This document shows, piece after piece, positions 20,727-30,760 of a stretch of 41,463 nucleotides of DNA. Location of the stretch: positions 109,923 to 151,385 of the forward strand of contig JAKCWW010000070.1 in the NCBI GenBank assembly GCA_026260175.1. The letters run 5' to 3'. A program made the position numbers and the translations under genes. This DNA is from Reticulitermes lucifugus (lineage: Eukaryota; Arthropoda; Insecta; Blattodea; Rhinotermitidae). The first letter of the stretch is position 1; every line of letters starts with the position of its first letter. The notes under the pieces are model-generated. The model searched no databases. It was not told the origin of the DNA and was given only the letters and a program-made list of their open reading frames with translations.

Positions 20727-21392
20727 TGATTAACTAACTAATTAACGAACTATCTAACTAAATCCACGGAATAAGGTCCCTAATGATAACAGTTCCTCTG
20801 TTAGTCAAAGCATTCGCGACATTTTTGGAACCCAAACGATAAATGCCGTGTTCACAAGAACCCACCACCCGTTCGTGTCCTGAGCCAGATCAATCCCGCC
20901 CACGCCCTCCTATCCTATTCGTTTAAGATCCATTTCAATATTATTCTTCATATACGCCTAGGTCTTACACGTGGTACATGTCCTTCAGGTTTCCCCACCG
21001 AAACCCTGCATGCACCTTTCACACCCCCATACACGCCACATGCCCCGCCCATCTCATCCTCCTTGATTTTATCGTCCAAATAATATATGGTGAGAACAAA
21101 CCAAGAAGTCTTCATTACGAAATTTCTCTAGCATCCTGTTACTTTCTTCCTGTAAGGCCCAAATATCTTGCTCAGCACAATATTCTTGAACATGTTCAGC
21201 CTATGAGATCTGCGCTCTTCTGGGTTATTACGCAGCGTCGAATGGCAATCGTTTACCGACGTCTTGACCCTTGAAGATGAGACGGAACCCTGAAATCATG
21301 GATTCTCAGCCTATGTCCATTCTTAATGTGACAGGCCAAGTTTCGGACACATACAGAACAGCAGGTAAAATTACAGTTCTGTAAATTTTAAT
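20727..21392 (-). mobile_element. Older RTE-type copy, interrupted by a 100-bp insertion
   Basis: The minus-strand copy starts with a degenerate TAACTAAC-type tail (20727-20760). It continues through AATCCACGGAATAAGGTCCC (family 3' terminus), GTCCTGAGCCAGATCAATCC (AQDRDRW stretch) and GCATGCACCTTTCACACCCC to TTCGGACACATACAGAACAG. It is clearly more diverged than 20078-20622 and has no usable frame. Continuity on both sides of 21206-21305 shows that the insert landed after the RTE. The 5' truncation point is near 21392. Confidence 0.85.
21206..21305 (+). mobile_element. 100-bp nested insert with 10-bp target-site duplication
   Basis: The insert is bracketed by TCAGCCTATG at 21196-21205 and 21306-21315. 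It opens with ATCTGCGCTCTTCTGGGTTA and the block CGCAGCGTCGAATGG. That is the same arm sequence as the foldback element at 21883-21979, but the matching right arm is absent. It also holds CCGACGTCTTGACCC, which resembles the CCGACGTTTCGAAGG block of the 29.2-kb element. It is a single-arm or truncated member of that small-element family. Confidence 0.75.
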
Positions 21393-21576
21393 CGTGCAGC
21401 ATACAAAGGAGCGCCTTACAAATCTTCACAAAATCAATTACCAGTAAGTATCGGTAGCGAACTCCCGTATTCACCAAGCTAAAACTCAAAATCTTTTACA
21501 CAAACAATGGGCTCATTAAATTCAGATGGAGACAGCTAAAATATAGAACATAAATAGAAGACGGCTGCGTATCATT

Positions 21577-21637
21577 GCTACTACTACCATCATCCACCAT
21601 TACCACCACTACTACTACTACTGCCGCAGCTACCTCC
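21577..21637. repeat. Degenerate CTA/CCA trinucleotide microsatellite
   Basis: GCTACTACTACCATCATCCA followed by CCACTACTACTACTACTGCC. Confidence 0.8.
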
Positions 21638-21882
21638 ACAACGACCTACTGATGCTGACACTGATCGTGATGACAAGTATGAATCAGGCCTTTCCGTCTC
21701 ATTTGTTATGACTGAGAAGAAGCCATTAATGCCTAAACTCGTCTTTTAATTTACAAATGCAACACCAAAAGATTGTAATAAATTTTCATACGGGCGTAAC
21801 CTGCGATGTTCTGACTACGCCCGGTTAAATTCGAAATATCTGCTTAAACTTTGATTTCAGGCTTACGCCGCGATGTTGATTT

Positions 21883-21979
21883 AATCTGTGGTCTTCTGGG
21901 TAATTACACGGCGTCGTATGGTAATTATTTATTTAATTAATTAATTTTAATTAAGTAATTACCCAGAAGACCGCAGATT
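21883..21979. mobile_element. Foldback (hairpin) element with near-perfect 25-bp arms
   Basis: The left arm 21883-21907 and the reverse complement of the right arm 21955-21979 agree at 24 of 25 positions (core CTTCTGGGTAATTAC). They enclose a 47-base AT-rich loop starting ACGGCGTCGTATGG. The left arm plus CGGCGTCG matches the nested insert at 21206. A 12-base direct repeat, TATCTGCTTAAA, occurs at 21837-21848 and 21981-21992. It may be the target-site duplication of a slightly larger unit, but its left copy lies 34 bases outside the arm. Confidence 0.8.
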
Positions 21980-21992
21980 TTATCTGCTTAAA

Positions 21993-23476
21993 ATTCGTAC
22001 TGTGTTGACCAAAGAATCGTGCTCCAGCAACGTTCAGACTCTGACCCTCTGGAGACTGAAATTCAAATGAATTATACTCAACAAGTTATTGTCTATATCA
22101 TAGAGGATAAACAACGTCTGCACTCCAAAGACCAATCAGTAAACGCAGGGGAAACAATCCTCTTCATTCTCAGAACAGTAACAAACAATATACAAACAAA
22201 CATAGTATGAGGACATACGTTACATCAAGTGGTATATGGGAATATAAGTACCACTAGGTTATAAACGGTTAATTTCTCTACACACCTAAGTCTCTATGGA
22301 CCCTGTCGACAGTGTTCCACTACAATGTATAGCCAATCGACTGCAATTCATTTGACTTTGCAGACTGACAGCCTTAACTTCCAGGACACGAAATTTCTGT
22401 AAGGTTTTGTGGAAAGCAAAGCAATGCTGTAGATATTAAAAACAGGACTAAAGCTCTGGCTGGAAAGTATAACACAAATGCATGTTATGCATTGAAATAT
22501 TAATCGCCAAAACTACGCAGTGGTGGAATCCTCCATAGAATCTAAGCACACGAAACATCGCGATTAAAATCCCACGAGTAGACAACTTCCCATTTCAACT
22601 CCCCCCCCCAGAATCTGAAACGTACTAAACCATAAAAGTCAAATGGCATAATCACGATTTTGACGCAGAACCGCCATTCACTATAGACGAAGCCAAAGAA
22701 AATGTTACAGTCAAGTCGGAATAAGATTTGGTCTGCGACCGAAACTGATGATTTTTCCTTTCTGCGGAGATTTGCAGGAGTCCTCAGTGACAAGTTACAT
22801 GGAAAAATTGTAGCGACCATTTCTATCAAAGGTAACAGGAAAAAAATTACAAGTCTCAAATCGAGGAAAATACAAAAGTAAGTAGGGGAAATGGAACAAT
22901 AAACCAGTCTAACAATGGAAAGCACAGTACGTATCCAGTCACGAATAGTAAAATAAAAACAGATTGAACTGGTTACGTTCAATAGCATACAGTATGCACC
23001 TACTGTATGTATTTCAATTATCCATGTTTAAATAACAGTTTCAAACCGCAATCGTATTAAAGCTTTGCACAAATTTGCCAGCATTCAAACTCAGGTATAA
23101 TTAGATGTATACAGTTTTATAATTCATGCTTTTGTAATGCATACATTTACAATTCTTCACAAGCCTGCAATTCTGGAAACGATCACTAAATTATCATTGT
23201 TAATAAGAGAGGGGATGAAATAATTTGTAATCCAGTTTATTTAAATAACTACCCTGTTATCTATATCTATCATGATTTCTTCCTTCTGTACTACAGCATG
23301 TACATTTTATCTGTATGCAGTTTATTTAACAAAGCTGTCAGAAACTCATACTGCCCGGTTGTCTGTAGTTCCACAGATTGGTTTTCAAAGTCACATATTC
23401 AGCGTCAGCTTACGACGTCAACACTGTCCAAGGAAAATGGCACAACAAACAAAGCTAACATTACAGTGTCATAAAA
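21993..23476. other. No feature recognised
   Basis: The 148-codon minus frame at 22542-22988 is the longest non-repeat ORF of the window. It is hydrophobic, without recognisable motifs, and of a length expected about once by chance in this much AT-rich DNA. A poly-C tract lies near 22600-22609. Confidence 0.4.
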
Positions 23477-23640
23477 AGTAAAGGTACAGTAAAGTTGTCC
23501 ATGTGCACAGCATGAAAGCATAAGGGGGAGTGGAGGTATAACTCCACTCATTCTTAACATCGCCACTAGATGGAGGTGAGTACTCAACGTCACTTTAAGG
23601 CCTCTTTACCCCCAGGAAATAAGGCACCGGTGCCCACTGA
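23477..23640 (+). repeat. GGTAAA-end interspersed repeat, copy B
   Basis: AGTAAAGGTACAGTAAAG is followed by GGGGGAGTGGAGGTATAACT, CACTCATTCTTAACATCGCC and ACTAGATGGAGGTGAGT. The block order equals copy A (1411-1600) and the reverse complement of copy C (27987-28082). Confidence 0.65.
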
Positions 23641-24304
23641 ATTGGGAGTTGGCTTGAATTTTAGCTGTACATTGACGTCGAAGAATATTTAATTATTTAT
23701 CCTTAGATACTAAACGGGAAGATAAAAAAGATCCTAAACCGAACAGTTACTAGCATTACTCATATTTGACGTGCTCTTAACTGCCGTTCCAAAAACTTGA
23801 AGTTCAGACACACTTTCGATCTGCTGTGTCAGTTGAGTGCATTATAATTTTGTTCTGTATTCTGATAAACAGAAATGATCATACTAAATTTTCTGTACGT
23901 GCAGGACCAGCACATAACACAGTTTTTGTGTTACGATATACGATATTCATGTCATCACTCGCTGAATTAACATGAGTACAACGCAGAAGTTGAATGGAAC
24001 ATTCAACATGGACATAAAAAATCGAAAACTCCAACTTTAAATGTGTCTTTCCTATATGGCGAATATTTAAACGAAATGAACTACAAAAAACATACTAACT
24101 TACTACATTACGCCATGAACCTCTAGTATTTTACAATGACTTACGTATATCTGCAACAAACGATCGTCCAGTACGGCGTTTGGGTGTTCTCCCATCACAT
24201 ATAGTTAATACCAAAGTTTGTAAAAATCGGCCAAAGGTTTCAAATGAGGGCACAAAAATACCTACAACACAGTGATTTAAAATGCTTAATATTTGCACTT
24301 GCAT
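23641..24304. other. No feature recognised
   Basis: AT-rich sequence without recognised repeats or coding signal. Confidence 0.45.
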
Positions 24305-24588
24305 GTAGGAATTGAGCATGTGGCACGTAAGGGGGAGAGGAGAGGTGCAAAAAGATTTTGGTGGAGACCACATGGAGGCCGTAGGCGTGTACGGAAGGAT
24401 AATAATAAAACGGATCTTCAAGAAATAGTATAGGGGGCGTGAACTGGATTGATCTCGCTCAGGATAGGGACAACTGCCTCGCTCTTGTGAGCAAGGTAAT
24501 GAACCAACGGATTCCATACATTTCTTGACTAGCCGAGAAACTATCAGCTTCTCAAGAAATGCTCTTTTCCATGAAGTTAGTTAGTTTA
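24305..24588 (+). mobile_element. RTE-type retrotransposon 3' end with TTAG tail
   Basis: This plus-strand copy holds GATTGATCTCGCTCAGGATA followed by GGGACAACTGCC (AQDRDRW stretch), the 3' UTR CTTGACTAGCCGAGAAACTA, CAGCTTCTCAAGAAATGCTC, and the tail CCATGAAGTTAGTTAGTTTA. It is 5'-truncated. The 128-codon minus frame 24131-24517 is a shadow of it. Confidence 0.8.
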
Positions 24589-25090
24589 GAAGGAATTACG
24601 TCAGAAATTCACGTCCTACCTACTTTGTCTCCATGTTAAAGACCGACCGGTACAAAAATTCTCATCGTTCATTCTAACAGTTGTATGAAATATATACATA
24701 CACCGTACGAGTAAAACGTAGAGCTTCTTAAAGTCAATTTAGCAGCGAACAGAAGTTACTACTGAGTTTTTAAAAAAAAGAGGGGCCAGTCGACTTACTG
24801 TCCACCTCAAGAAACACTGTCTGACAGGAACAACATCGCCGCTCCCACTTCCCCAGTAACGGTCTCACCCCGGCGACGAACATCCGAGCTGATCAAGCTC
24901 TGTCAGCCATGCATGAGCTTCAGACTAGCTTCCATTCTTTTTCCTATGTCGAAGAACACATCCGTCAACATTTATTTACCGTTTCCTTTGACAACCCGTT
25001 AACTAGCATCTTGCTTATTTTACGCCACAGCAGCAGTGAGACCAGTATCATGCCTCAATCGCTGCCCAGGCTCACATAACGGTGCCCATG

Positions 25091-25093
<3 letters not shown>
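24589..25093. other. No feature recognised
   Basis: A GC-richer patch at 24790-24930 has no recognisable coding motif. Otherwise AT-rich. Confidence 0.4.

Positions 25094-25139
<46 letters not shown>
25094..25139. repeat. (AC)n dinucleotide microsatellite
   Basis: About 23 uninterrupted AC units. Its lack of interruptions suggests it is polymorphic. Confidence 0.97.
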
Positions 25140-25141
<2 letters not shown>

Positions 25142-25424
25142 ATACTCAAGCAGCTGCTTAGATAACGAAACGAAACGGCAACTAACGACGTATTGTTTCC
25201 TACCGTGCATACAGATACTGTAATGGCCGTCGCTAAGAGGTCCAAAAGACAGAATGGTGTTACACCTACCTAAGTTTTTGGAAAACGATTCCCTAAATGT
25301 CACTTGTTAAACAAAAATTAATTTTATAACAATTTAAGTGAAACCTCAAAGCAGCAGACCATTTAGGAGAGTAGACACAGGGCCAGATAGCATGATAATA
25401 TTAAAATTTATCTAATACTGTTCT

Positions 25425-25557
25425 GAAGTGTGGACTAGATTAAACTGGCTCTGGATAGGGACCGGTGGCGAATTTCTGTGAGCACGGCAATGAACATTCG
25501 GGTCTCAAAACGCAGGAACTTTCTTGACCAGTTGAGCGACTATTAGCTTATCATGCA
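25425..25557 (+). mobile_element. RTE-type retrotransposon 3' fragment
   Basis: CTGGCTCTGGATAGGGACCG (AQDRDRW stretch) then GCACGGCAATGAACATTCGG and the 3' UTR TTTCTTGACCAGTTGAGCGA, ending TTAGCTTATCATGCAG. About 130 bp remain. There is no tail repeat. Confidence 0.7.
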
Positions 25558-26184
25558 GGTCACTGCTCCACTGAGTCAGTTGATTTCTTCTCCTTCTTCA
25601 TCTTCTTCACGTCATGACACAAGCAATATATCTGTTACGGTTGCAAAGATTACTCCACGATTTTCTCGGGCGTCCTTGACTCCCCTTTCCTTTAGGTTAG
25701 CATGTCAGTTTTCCTCTACTGAATTTGGCCACGAAACCCTTTCGAACTCGGAATTTTTTTTGAACTTGTAACAATATTCATACACATGAAGCTAGAAAGG
25801 CCACAAATAATGGTAATAATGAGCAAATATTAAACAAGTAGATGTCAACGTATTATTAAACTGCATATATCAGAAATAAAAGTCGTATCTAATTTATACG
25901 AAAAACGAGCCTTAAAACTAATACGCAGTCCCACAAAAAAACTCAAATATGGTAACGTATTTATTCTAGGAACGCAATGATTCCGAAATATCTGAACGAA
26001 TGAATCATTGTCAAATAAACATAAAAATTATTTTAAGTAAAGTTTATAGCAATATTATTTGAATTATCGTTTTAATACTCTGCCGGATGTTCCTTGCTGG
26101 ACCCTTACTTTCACTTCGCGAAAGGGTATGTTTATGTTGAGTTAGGTTAAGGCTAGGATTTCCACGAAACACCATTTCGGAAGT
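25558..26184. other. No feature recognised
   Basis: A TTCTTC-rich patch near 25585-25610 and otherwise AT-rich sequence without identifiable elements. Confidence 0.45.
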
Positions 26185-26330
26185 ACTGCCTTATGTTACT
26201 GCCTTTTCTGAGAAGTCTGTCTTTGTCCATTTGCTCTACACGCCACAACCATTCCTGTCAACTCATGCACTCCGTTAAGGAGTATTTGTAGCTCATTTCT
26301 GATGTCCTCGTTTCGTCACTTACCCGGTTT
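26185..26330 (-). mobile_element. Fragment of a second LINE family
   Basis: On the minus strand one frame reads RNEDIRNELQI, and after a shift another reads EWLWRVEQMDKDRLLRKG. This arrangement (RNEDIR...EL...W..H...RM...RL) is the C-terminal signature I associate with a widespread arthropod LINE family different from the RTE copies above. The frame is broken and both ends are undefined. Confidence 0.4.
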
Positions 26331-26585
26331 GGTATAATCTTTAACTCCCACAAAAAATTCATTTCCGCATACGGTATTTTTATTTCATATCATTGTGTTG
26401 TGACCCGACTTTTGAATCAGTAGACGACTGCAGGAGTGTCCATAAATTATGAAATTTTAATTCCGCATCCTTTCTCATTATATTTCTAAGTATTCTATTA
26501 ACTGCACCAAGAGCGCCATACAGCGTTTGTAGTTTTCCCGTTATATCGCCGTCGCATTTACAGTCTGCCCACTACAACTAAAGAG

Positions 26586-26747
26586 ACTGTTGTCTGGAAT
26601 ACGACGATGTGTAAACTGCTAAACATTTATCAACGTTTCGAGGATCTGCTGCTTCAGTCTTATCCTGAATTGAGGTGCAGCGGGTTCCTAAAAAAAAGGT
26701 TGGTTTATTTTTATCAGACTACACGGTGTCGCATCCCAGAAGACAGT
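26586..26747. mobile_element. Imperfect foldback element related to the 21.9-kb hairpin
   Basis: The left arm starting ACTGTTGTCTGGAATACGAC (26586) and the reverse complement of the right arm, ACTGTCTTCTGGGATGCGAC (ending at 26747), match at about three quarters of 37 positions. They share the TCTTCTGGG...CG arm motif of 21206 and 21883. Between the arms lies CAACGTTTCGAGGATC, equivalent to the CGACGTTTCGAAGG block of the 29.2-kb element. The 84-codon ORF 26607-26861 crosses it and is not a gene. Confidence 0.55.
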
Positions 26748-27237
26748 GTTATTCACAGCCACCGCCATGAAAACGTCATATACCCAGTTAGTAATACTGA
26801 ATCGGCAGACAGTATCGTGGAATCACTAAGCACGCTGATATCCCACACTGACAGAGACTGAGGTCACAAAGCGGGACATACGCCATCATTCCATAGCATG
26901 GTAACTGGAATTCCATGAAGTTGTTTTCAAACATATCAAGAACGGGACATGAAACGGGCGGAACGACATTAATTTGGAATTAGAAATTCAGACAGACAGG
27001 CAGCTGAGAAGACCAGTGACGAAACAGAAGCTTAATGCGAAAACAAATGTGAGAAGAAATACCGCTTCTGATACGGATGCTGCCCAAATGGAAGGCGGTG
27101 CGGAACTGACAGACAGCGCCTTTAAAAAAATACTGTACTATAAATATGAGAAATGAAAGACCATGTTGGACCGACAGACACGGGGCCCGCAGGAACTGTT
27201 TGCAGACCTTAAAATGGTGACCTAGGGTAATGAATAG
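26748..27237. other. No feature recognised
   Basis: Overlapping open frames on both strands near 26974-27297 have no recognisable motif. Confidence 0.4.
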
Positions 27238-27370
27238 AATGCCACTCAGATAACATGAAGCAGCTCCAAATAACAGGAAGCCACTCAGATAAATCAAGCA
27301 GCTCCAGATAATAAGCTACTCAAGATAATAATAAGTAGCTCCAGATAACAGAAAGCTACTTTAGATTACG
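27238..27370. repeat. Degenerate short tandem array (CAGCTCCAGATAA type)
   Basis: Variants of AGCAGCTCCAGATAA and AAGCCACTCAGATAA alternate about eight times with 14-20 base spacing. The changes look like an expanded and decayed minisatellite. Confidence 0.65.
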
Positions 27371-27576
27371 CAGAAAATAAGTAAGCATAGCATGACAGTA
27401 TTTTTCCGACTGTATGAGCAATTCTGTCTATACCAAATGAGAAATGAATCAACTTAAAACGCCCAAAACAAGCCGTAGTACAAAAATGTGCACACACTAA
27501 ACGAATACGGCGATGTAACGAGTTAGTAAAGCTTATCATAAGATTCCATGCTGTACACACCTTAATCTCCACTGTG

Positions 27577-27845
27577 ACCCTATTCAAATCTAAGCTCATG
27601 AAACATTCAATCTTGACTTTCAATCTTAAAAACTATCGGTTTGGCAAACAAAACACAGGATTCCTGAGATATCGAATCTTGAGTCGAACCCTCCCAAATT
27701 TAAGTTCATAAAACAAAACTGGATTCCTGAGTCATCCACTCATAACTCCAACCCTCTCATACTTGGAAGTTTCGAAAATTGAACACAAGATACCTCAAGC
27801 ATCGTATCACAATTGCAAACCTATTAAAGTTTGAGTTCTGAAAAG
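27577..27845. repeat. Ancient degenerate tandem units of roughly 63-68 bp
   Basis: The motif A-ACCCT-C-AAAT-TAAGTTCATAAAA recurs at about 27575, 27687, 27750 and 27818. The last three are preceded by GGATTCCTGAG or a variant (27658, 27721, 27789). Identity between units is low and spacing is uneven. Confidence 0.4.
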
Positions 27846-27986
27846 TGTGTGAACAAACATAGGGCATAAAATCAATTAAAATAAAGTCATAATTCGAATA
27901 AATTATAAAATTAATTCGATGAAAAACAAAATAAAATCTTTTACTTCAATTTTTCGTAGGAAATATTTAAGAAATTAATACGACCA

Positions 27987-28082
27987 CTTACCTCCATCCA
28001 GTGCTGAGGTTAAGAATGAGTGCAGTTACACCTCCACTCCCCCATATGCCGTCGTGGCGCGTACAGGGACAAATTTACTTTT
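27987..28082 (-). repeat. GGTAAA-end interspersed repeat, copy C
   Basis: The reverse complement contains GGGGGAGTGGAGGTGTAACT, CACTCATTCTTAACCTCAGC and ACTGGATGGAGGTAAG, the conserved blocks of copies A and B. Confidence 0.65.
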
Positions 28083-29202
28083 GATACAAGGTTCAGGTGT
28101 GAATATGCAAGAAATTATTTGAATAGCAAAGTTAAAATAATAGCGAATTCGCCTTGTCAGCATGAGTTTGCCAACCAAGTGTAAATCATCCCGACCCAGG
28201 AACAGGCATAATCCATGATACCCCCTTCGTCACGAGAAGTCAACGCCCTTTGCTAACGTTTCATACAGAGGTTCATCCCCTCAGCACATAAATCAATAAA
28301 ATCGGTGCAGCTTACGTGGTTACCAATAAAACCCTAACGAAGCTTTTTTTACTCCCCTCTTGTGAATTTCACAAATGAATACAAGTTACAGAGGAATTAC
28401 GTGTCAGCCATTTCTGAGTCAGTGGTCAGTAGATAATCACATTTAACTCGGAACGGTGTATAGAACACAGGGAGAAAAAGAGATCTTTCTGTCGAACCGG
28501 TCAAAAGACTATCCAGCAAGAGGAAGCTCAGCCGGTCAACGTAAAAGCACTTTCCACATCAGCTGAGCCCTTTTGTGTGGGCCGCCAGCAGCGCACAGGA
28601 CAGTACAACGCCCTGAATCACACAAGGAAGCCCAGAAAACATCTTCCGCTATAATAGTCAGATTATACAAAGGAAATTCATCAGAAGAGAAAAATGCTCA
28701 ATACATGGATAACACGAGCCTTCAAAACCCTTTAAGGAAGAAGGACCGCTAACTTGCAATGGTGATGATATAATTGGTCTCATGAGGTCATTATTTATTT
28801 GTCAGGATGTCTGTCGGTACGCCGTTCGCGTCATTGAAAACAAATGCAAAACCAACGTGTTAGCAATAATCAGAGGCAGAAGATGGCAGCATTAAACGGC
28901 AGGGACTGAATGCTTAAATTAGCAAGACAACAGTACCAGTAATCCTGTCAGCAGCGGATGTGGGACCGAAGATCTGTTACAAGATTTCTAAGCCTCTGAA
29001 CTTAAAAGAAGGCCTTTCCAGCAACATCCAATGGACAGCAGTGCTTGAAACACGCTATGTCTGCAAATTTCACAGTCTTCCAGACTGAATGTTGAAAAAA
29101 ATATCCATCGCCCGTTGGAAGTCCTAATTACTGCCGCTGCCAGGATACTGGAAAGGAACAAACCCTACAATGCAGGGGGACAAAACTCTTCTAGAATATG
29201 AC
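28083..29202. other. No feature recognised
   Basis: A moderately GC-rich stretch at 28490-28640 and the rest AT-rich. No open frame with a recognisable motif, no repeats. Confidence 0.4.
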
Positions 29203-29362
29203 AGCGTGTCTTTGGGTGAGTGGTTCCCCGACGTTTCGAAGGAATGTACTGCCTTCATCTACAGGGATCAGTAGTTTACGAGACATGAACCGTTTGACGC
29301 TGACGATGGAGGCACTATGCTCCTTGGAAACGCCAGGAACCACTTACTCAGCGACACATCGT
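29203..29362. mobile_element. Foldback element with hammerhead-like arms
   Basis: Two arms of about 55 bases are arranged as an imperfect inverted repeat, GTGTCTTTGGGTGAGTGGTT from 29207 and the reverse complement GTGTCGCTGAGTAAGTGGTT ending near 29357. They agree at roughly 70-75 percent and flank a loop of about 45 bases. The right arm, plus strand, has CTGACGA (29300-29306), a stem-like GGAG...CTCC, and GAAAC (29327-29331). The left arm, minus strand, has GATGA, an AAGG/CCTT stem, then CGAAAC. Open frames crossing it (29198-29526) are by-products. Confidence 0.6.
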
Positions 29363-29749
29363 CACATCTCAGAAGACTTCAGTCCTCAGCAACACTGCTT
29401 GAGAACGTCAAATATCGCATTATGCAGTGCAGAATCTTCGGCAAGAGCACGTTAGTAACAGCAACAGCAGCAGCATGGAAGAACAGAATTCCGAAGCAAG
29501 CAAATGTATGTAAACATATCTCTTGAAAAGAAAGGAATCTGGGCATTGGAACGAGCTGAAACAGTAATGAAACCTACATGCATTGTTCCTCTTACCTTTG
29601 GCACTGGCCTAATTACATTCAGTTGAAATAAGTTCCCTTTCTGATGTAGAGAAAACTCGATTCTGCAGTGATTTTGCGAAGCTGCTCAGTAGCCTGCCAG
29701 CTAAGGCAAGAGCTACGCTGCACACACGAAACGGATGCTACTTTTTATA
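29363..29749. other. No feature recognised
   Basis: AT-rich with a short CAGCAACAGCAGCAG patch near 29458-29475. Confidence 0.45.
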
Positions 29750-30068
29750 CGCTAAGCACATCCTTCTTGAGAAGCCAACACTCGGTCAACTATTCAACAA
29801 ATTCTCTGCCCTTTACTGAACCCAAGGCTTAATTACAATATTCAAACAGCCTGTTCTCATTCCACGTCCCGATCCAGGTGAAAGAATCCGAATTACACCA
29901 TCACACAATATTTTAAAATCCAGCTTAATGTTATCCCCCACCCAAGTCTTTCAAGTGATCTTCAGATATCGCGGCTAAAATTTCGAGTGTATTTACCACC
30001 TCCCCAAAGTTTGCTACACACCCCATCAACTTCATCTCTCATTCTTCATAAAGATGAATTCTAAAATG
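29750..30068 (-). mobile_element. RTE-type retrotransposon 3' fragment, strongly diverged
   Basis: The antisense landmarks of the family are ATCCTTCTTGAGAAGCCAAC (3' terminus), CCACGTCCCGATCCAGGTGA (AQDRDRW stretch), CAGCTTAATGTTATCCCCCA and CCAAGTCTTTCAAGTGATCT (GRPRRRW stretch). Many indels and no open frame. It lacks the TTAG tail. Confidence 0.7.
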
Positions 30069-30664
30069 TAACGCAAAGAACGGTACAAAATATAAGAAAT
30101 AGCAATACATATGTACAATAATGTGCTCTTCCAACTAATGGGTGTCTATAACTTGTGCCATAATGTAATACATTTCCAGTCAACATAAAAGTTATTTTAT
30201 CTTTGAGATAGGGAATTAAATCTACATTTCTTAAAGAGAACTTACTTGGCGGCAAAACACAGAGGCCTGATGGTGATAACTTAGTAGCAATGGAAAGCGA
30301 GACTAATGTTCCACTCGTGATGTACGAATTTACCCGTTTATCTCTGGACACAGCCACAATTCTTAGATCAATCACCTCTGCAACTCACGCTTTTCTCAAA
30401 ACAGGATTTCTCACCTATCACTTACTGTCAGTAAGACACTAAGTGAATGCCGTGAAGTCTTTCTCAGGCAACAGACTGAATAAAAGAGAATGGACACCTC
30501 TCAGGTTCTGTGTGAGGCCATCAAAATACATACAGTTTGGCATACACCCAAATGTTGAAACCGAAAATTCAGCAATTTTCTTGCGGCCCATCTTACGGTG
30601 CCATCAGTACCTCAGATGATATAGACTCAAAGAGTAGCATAATTCAGTAATCAATTGGAAAAGA
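30069..30664. other. No feature recognised
   Basis: A 104-codon minus frame (30061-30375) overlaps the RTE edge and has no motif. Confidence 0.45.
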
Positions 30665-30760
30665 TTTCGAATGAAGTGGCCGTAGCCTAACACAGGTACT
30701 ATCCCGGCATTTGCCTGGATAGACGGAGAAAAACAGCATAAAACCACAGTCAGGAGAGCC
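30665..30760 (+). mobile_element. SINE-like fragment (GTGGCCGTAGCCTAA family)
   Basis: AAGTGGCCGTAGCCTAACAC, GGCATTTGCCTGGA and GAGAAAAACAGCATAAAACC follow, in the same order, a tRNA-like insect repeat that I remember (GTGGCCGTRGCCTAATTA ... GGCATTTGCCTGG ... GGAAACCACGGAAAACC). The B-box end is missing. Identification is from memory only. Confidence 0.45.

Noticed and set aside
22542..22988. 148-codon minus ORF, longest outside repeats
   Set aside because: No recognisable motif, hydrophobic AT-driven composition, and a length expected about once by chance in this much AT-rich DNA.
24131..24517. 128-codon minus ORF
   Set aside because: Antisense of a plus-strand RTE fragment.
26607..26861. 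84-codon plus ORF
   Set aside because: Lies across a foldback repeat. The peptide matches repeat-derived frames, not a gene.
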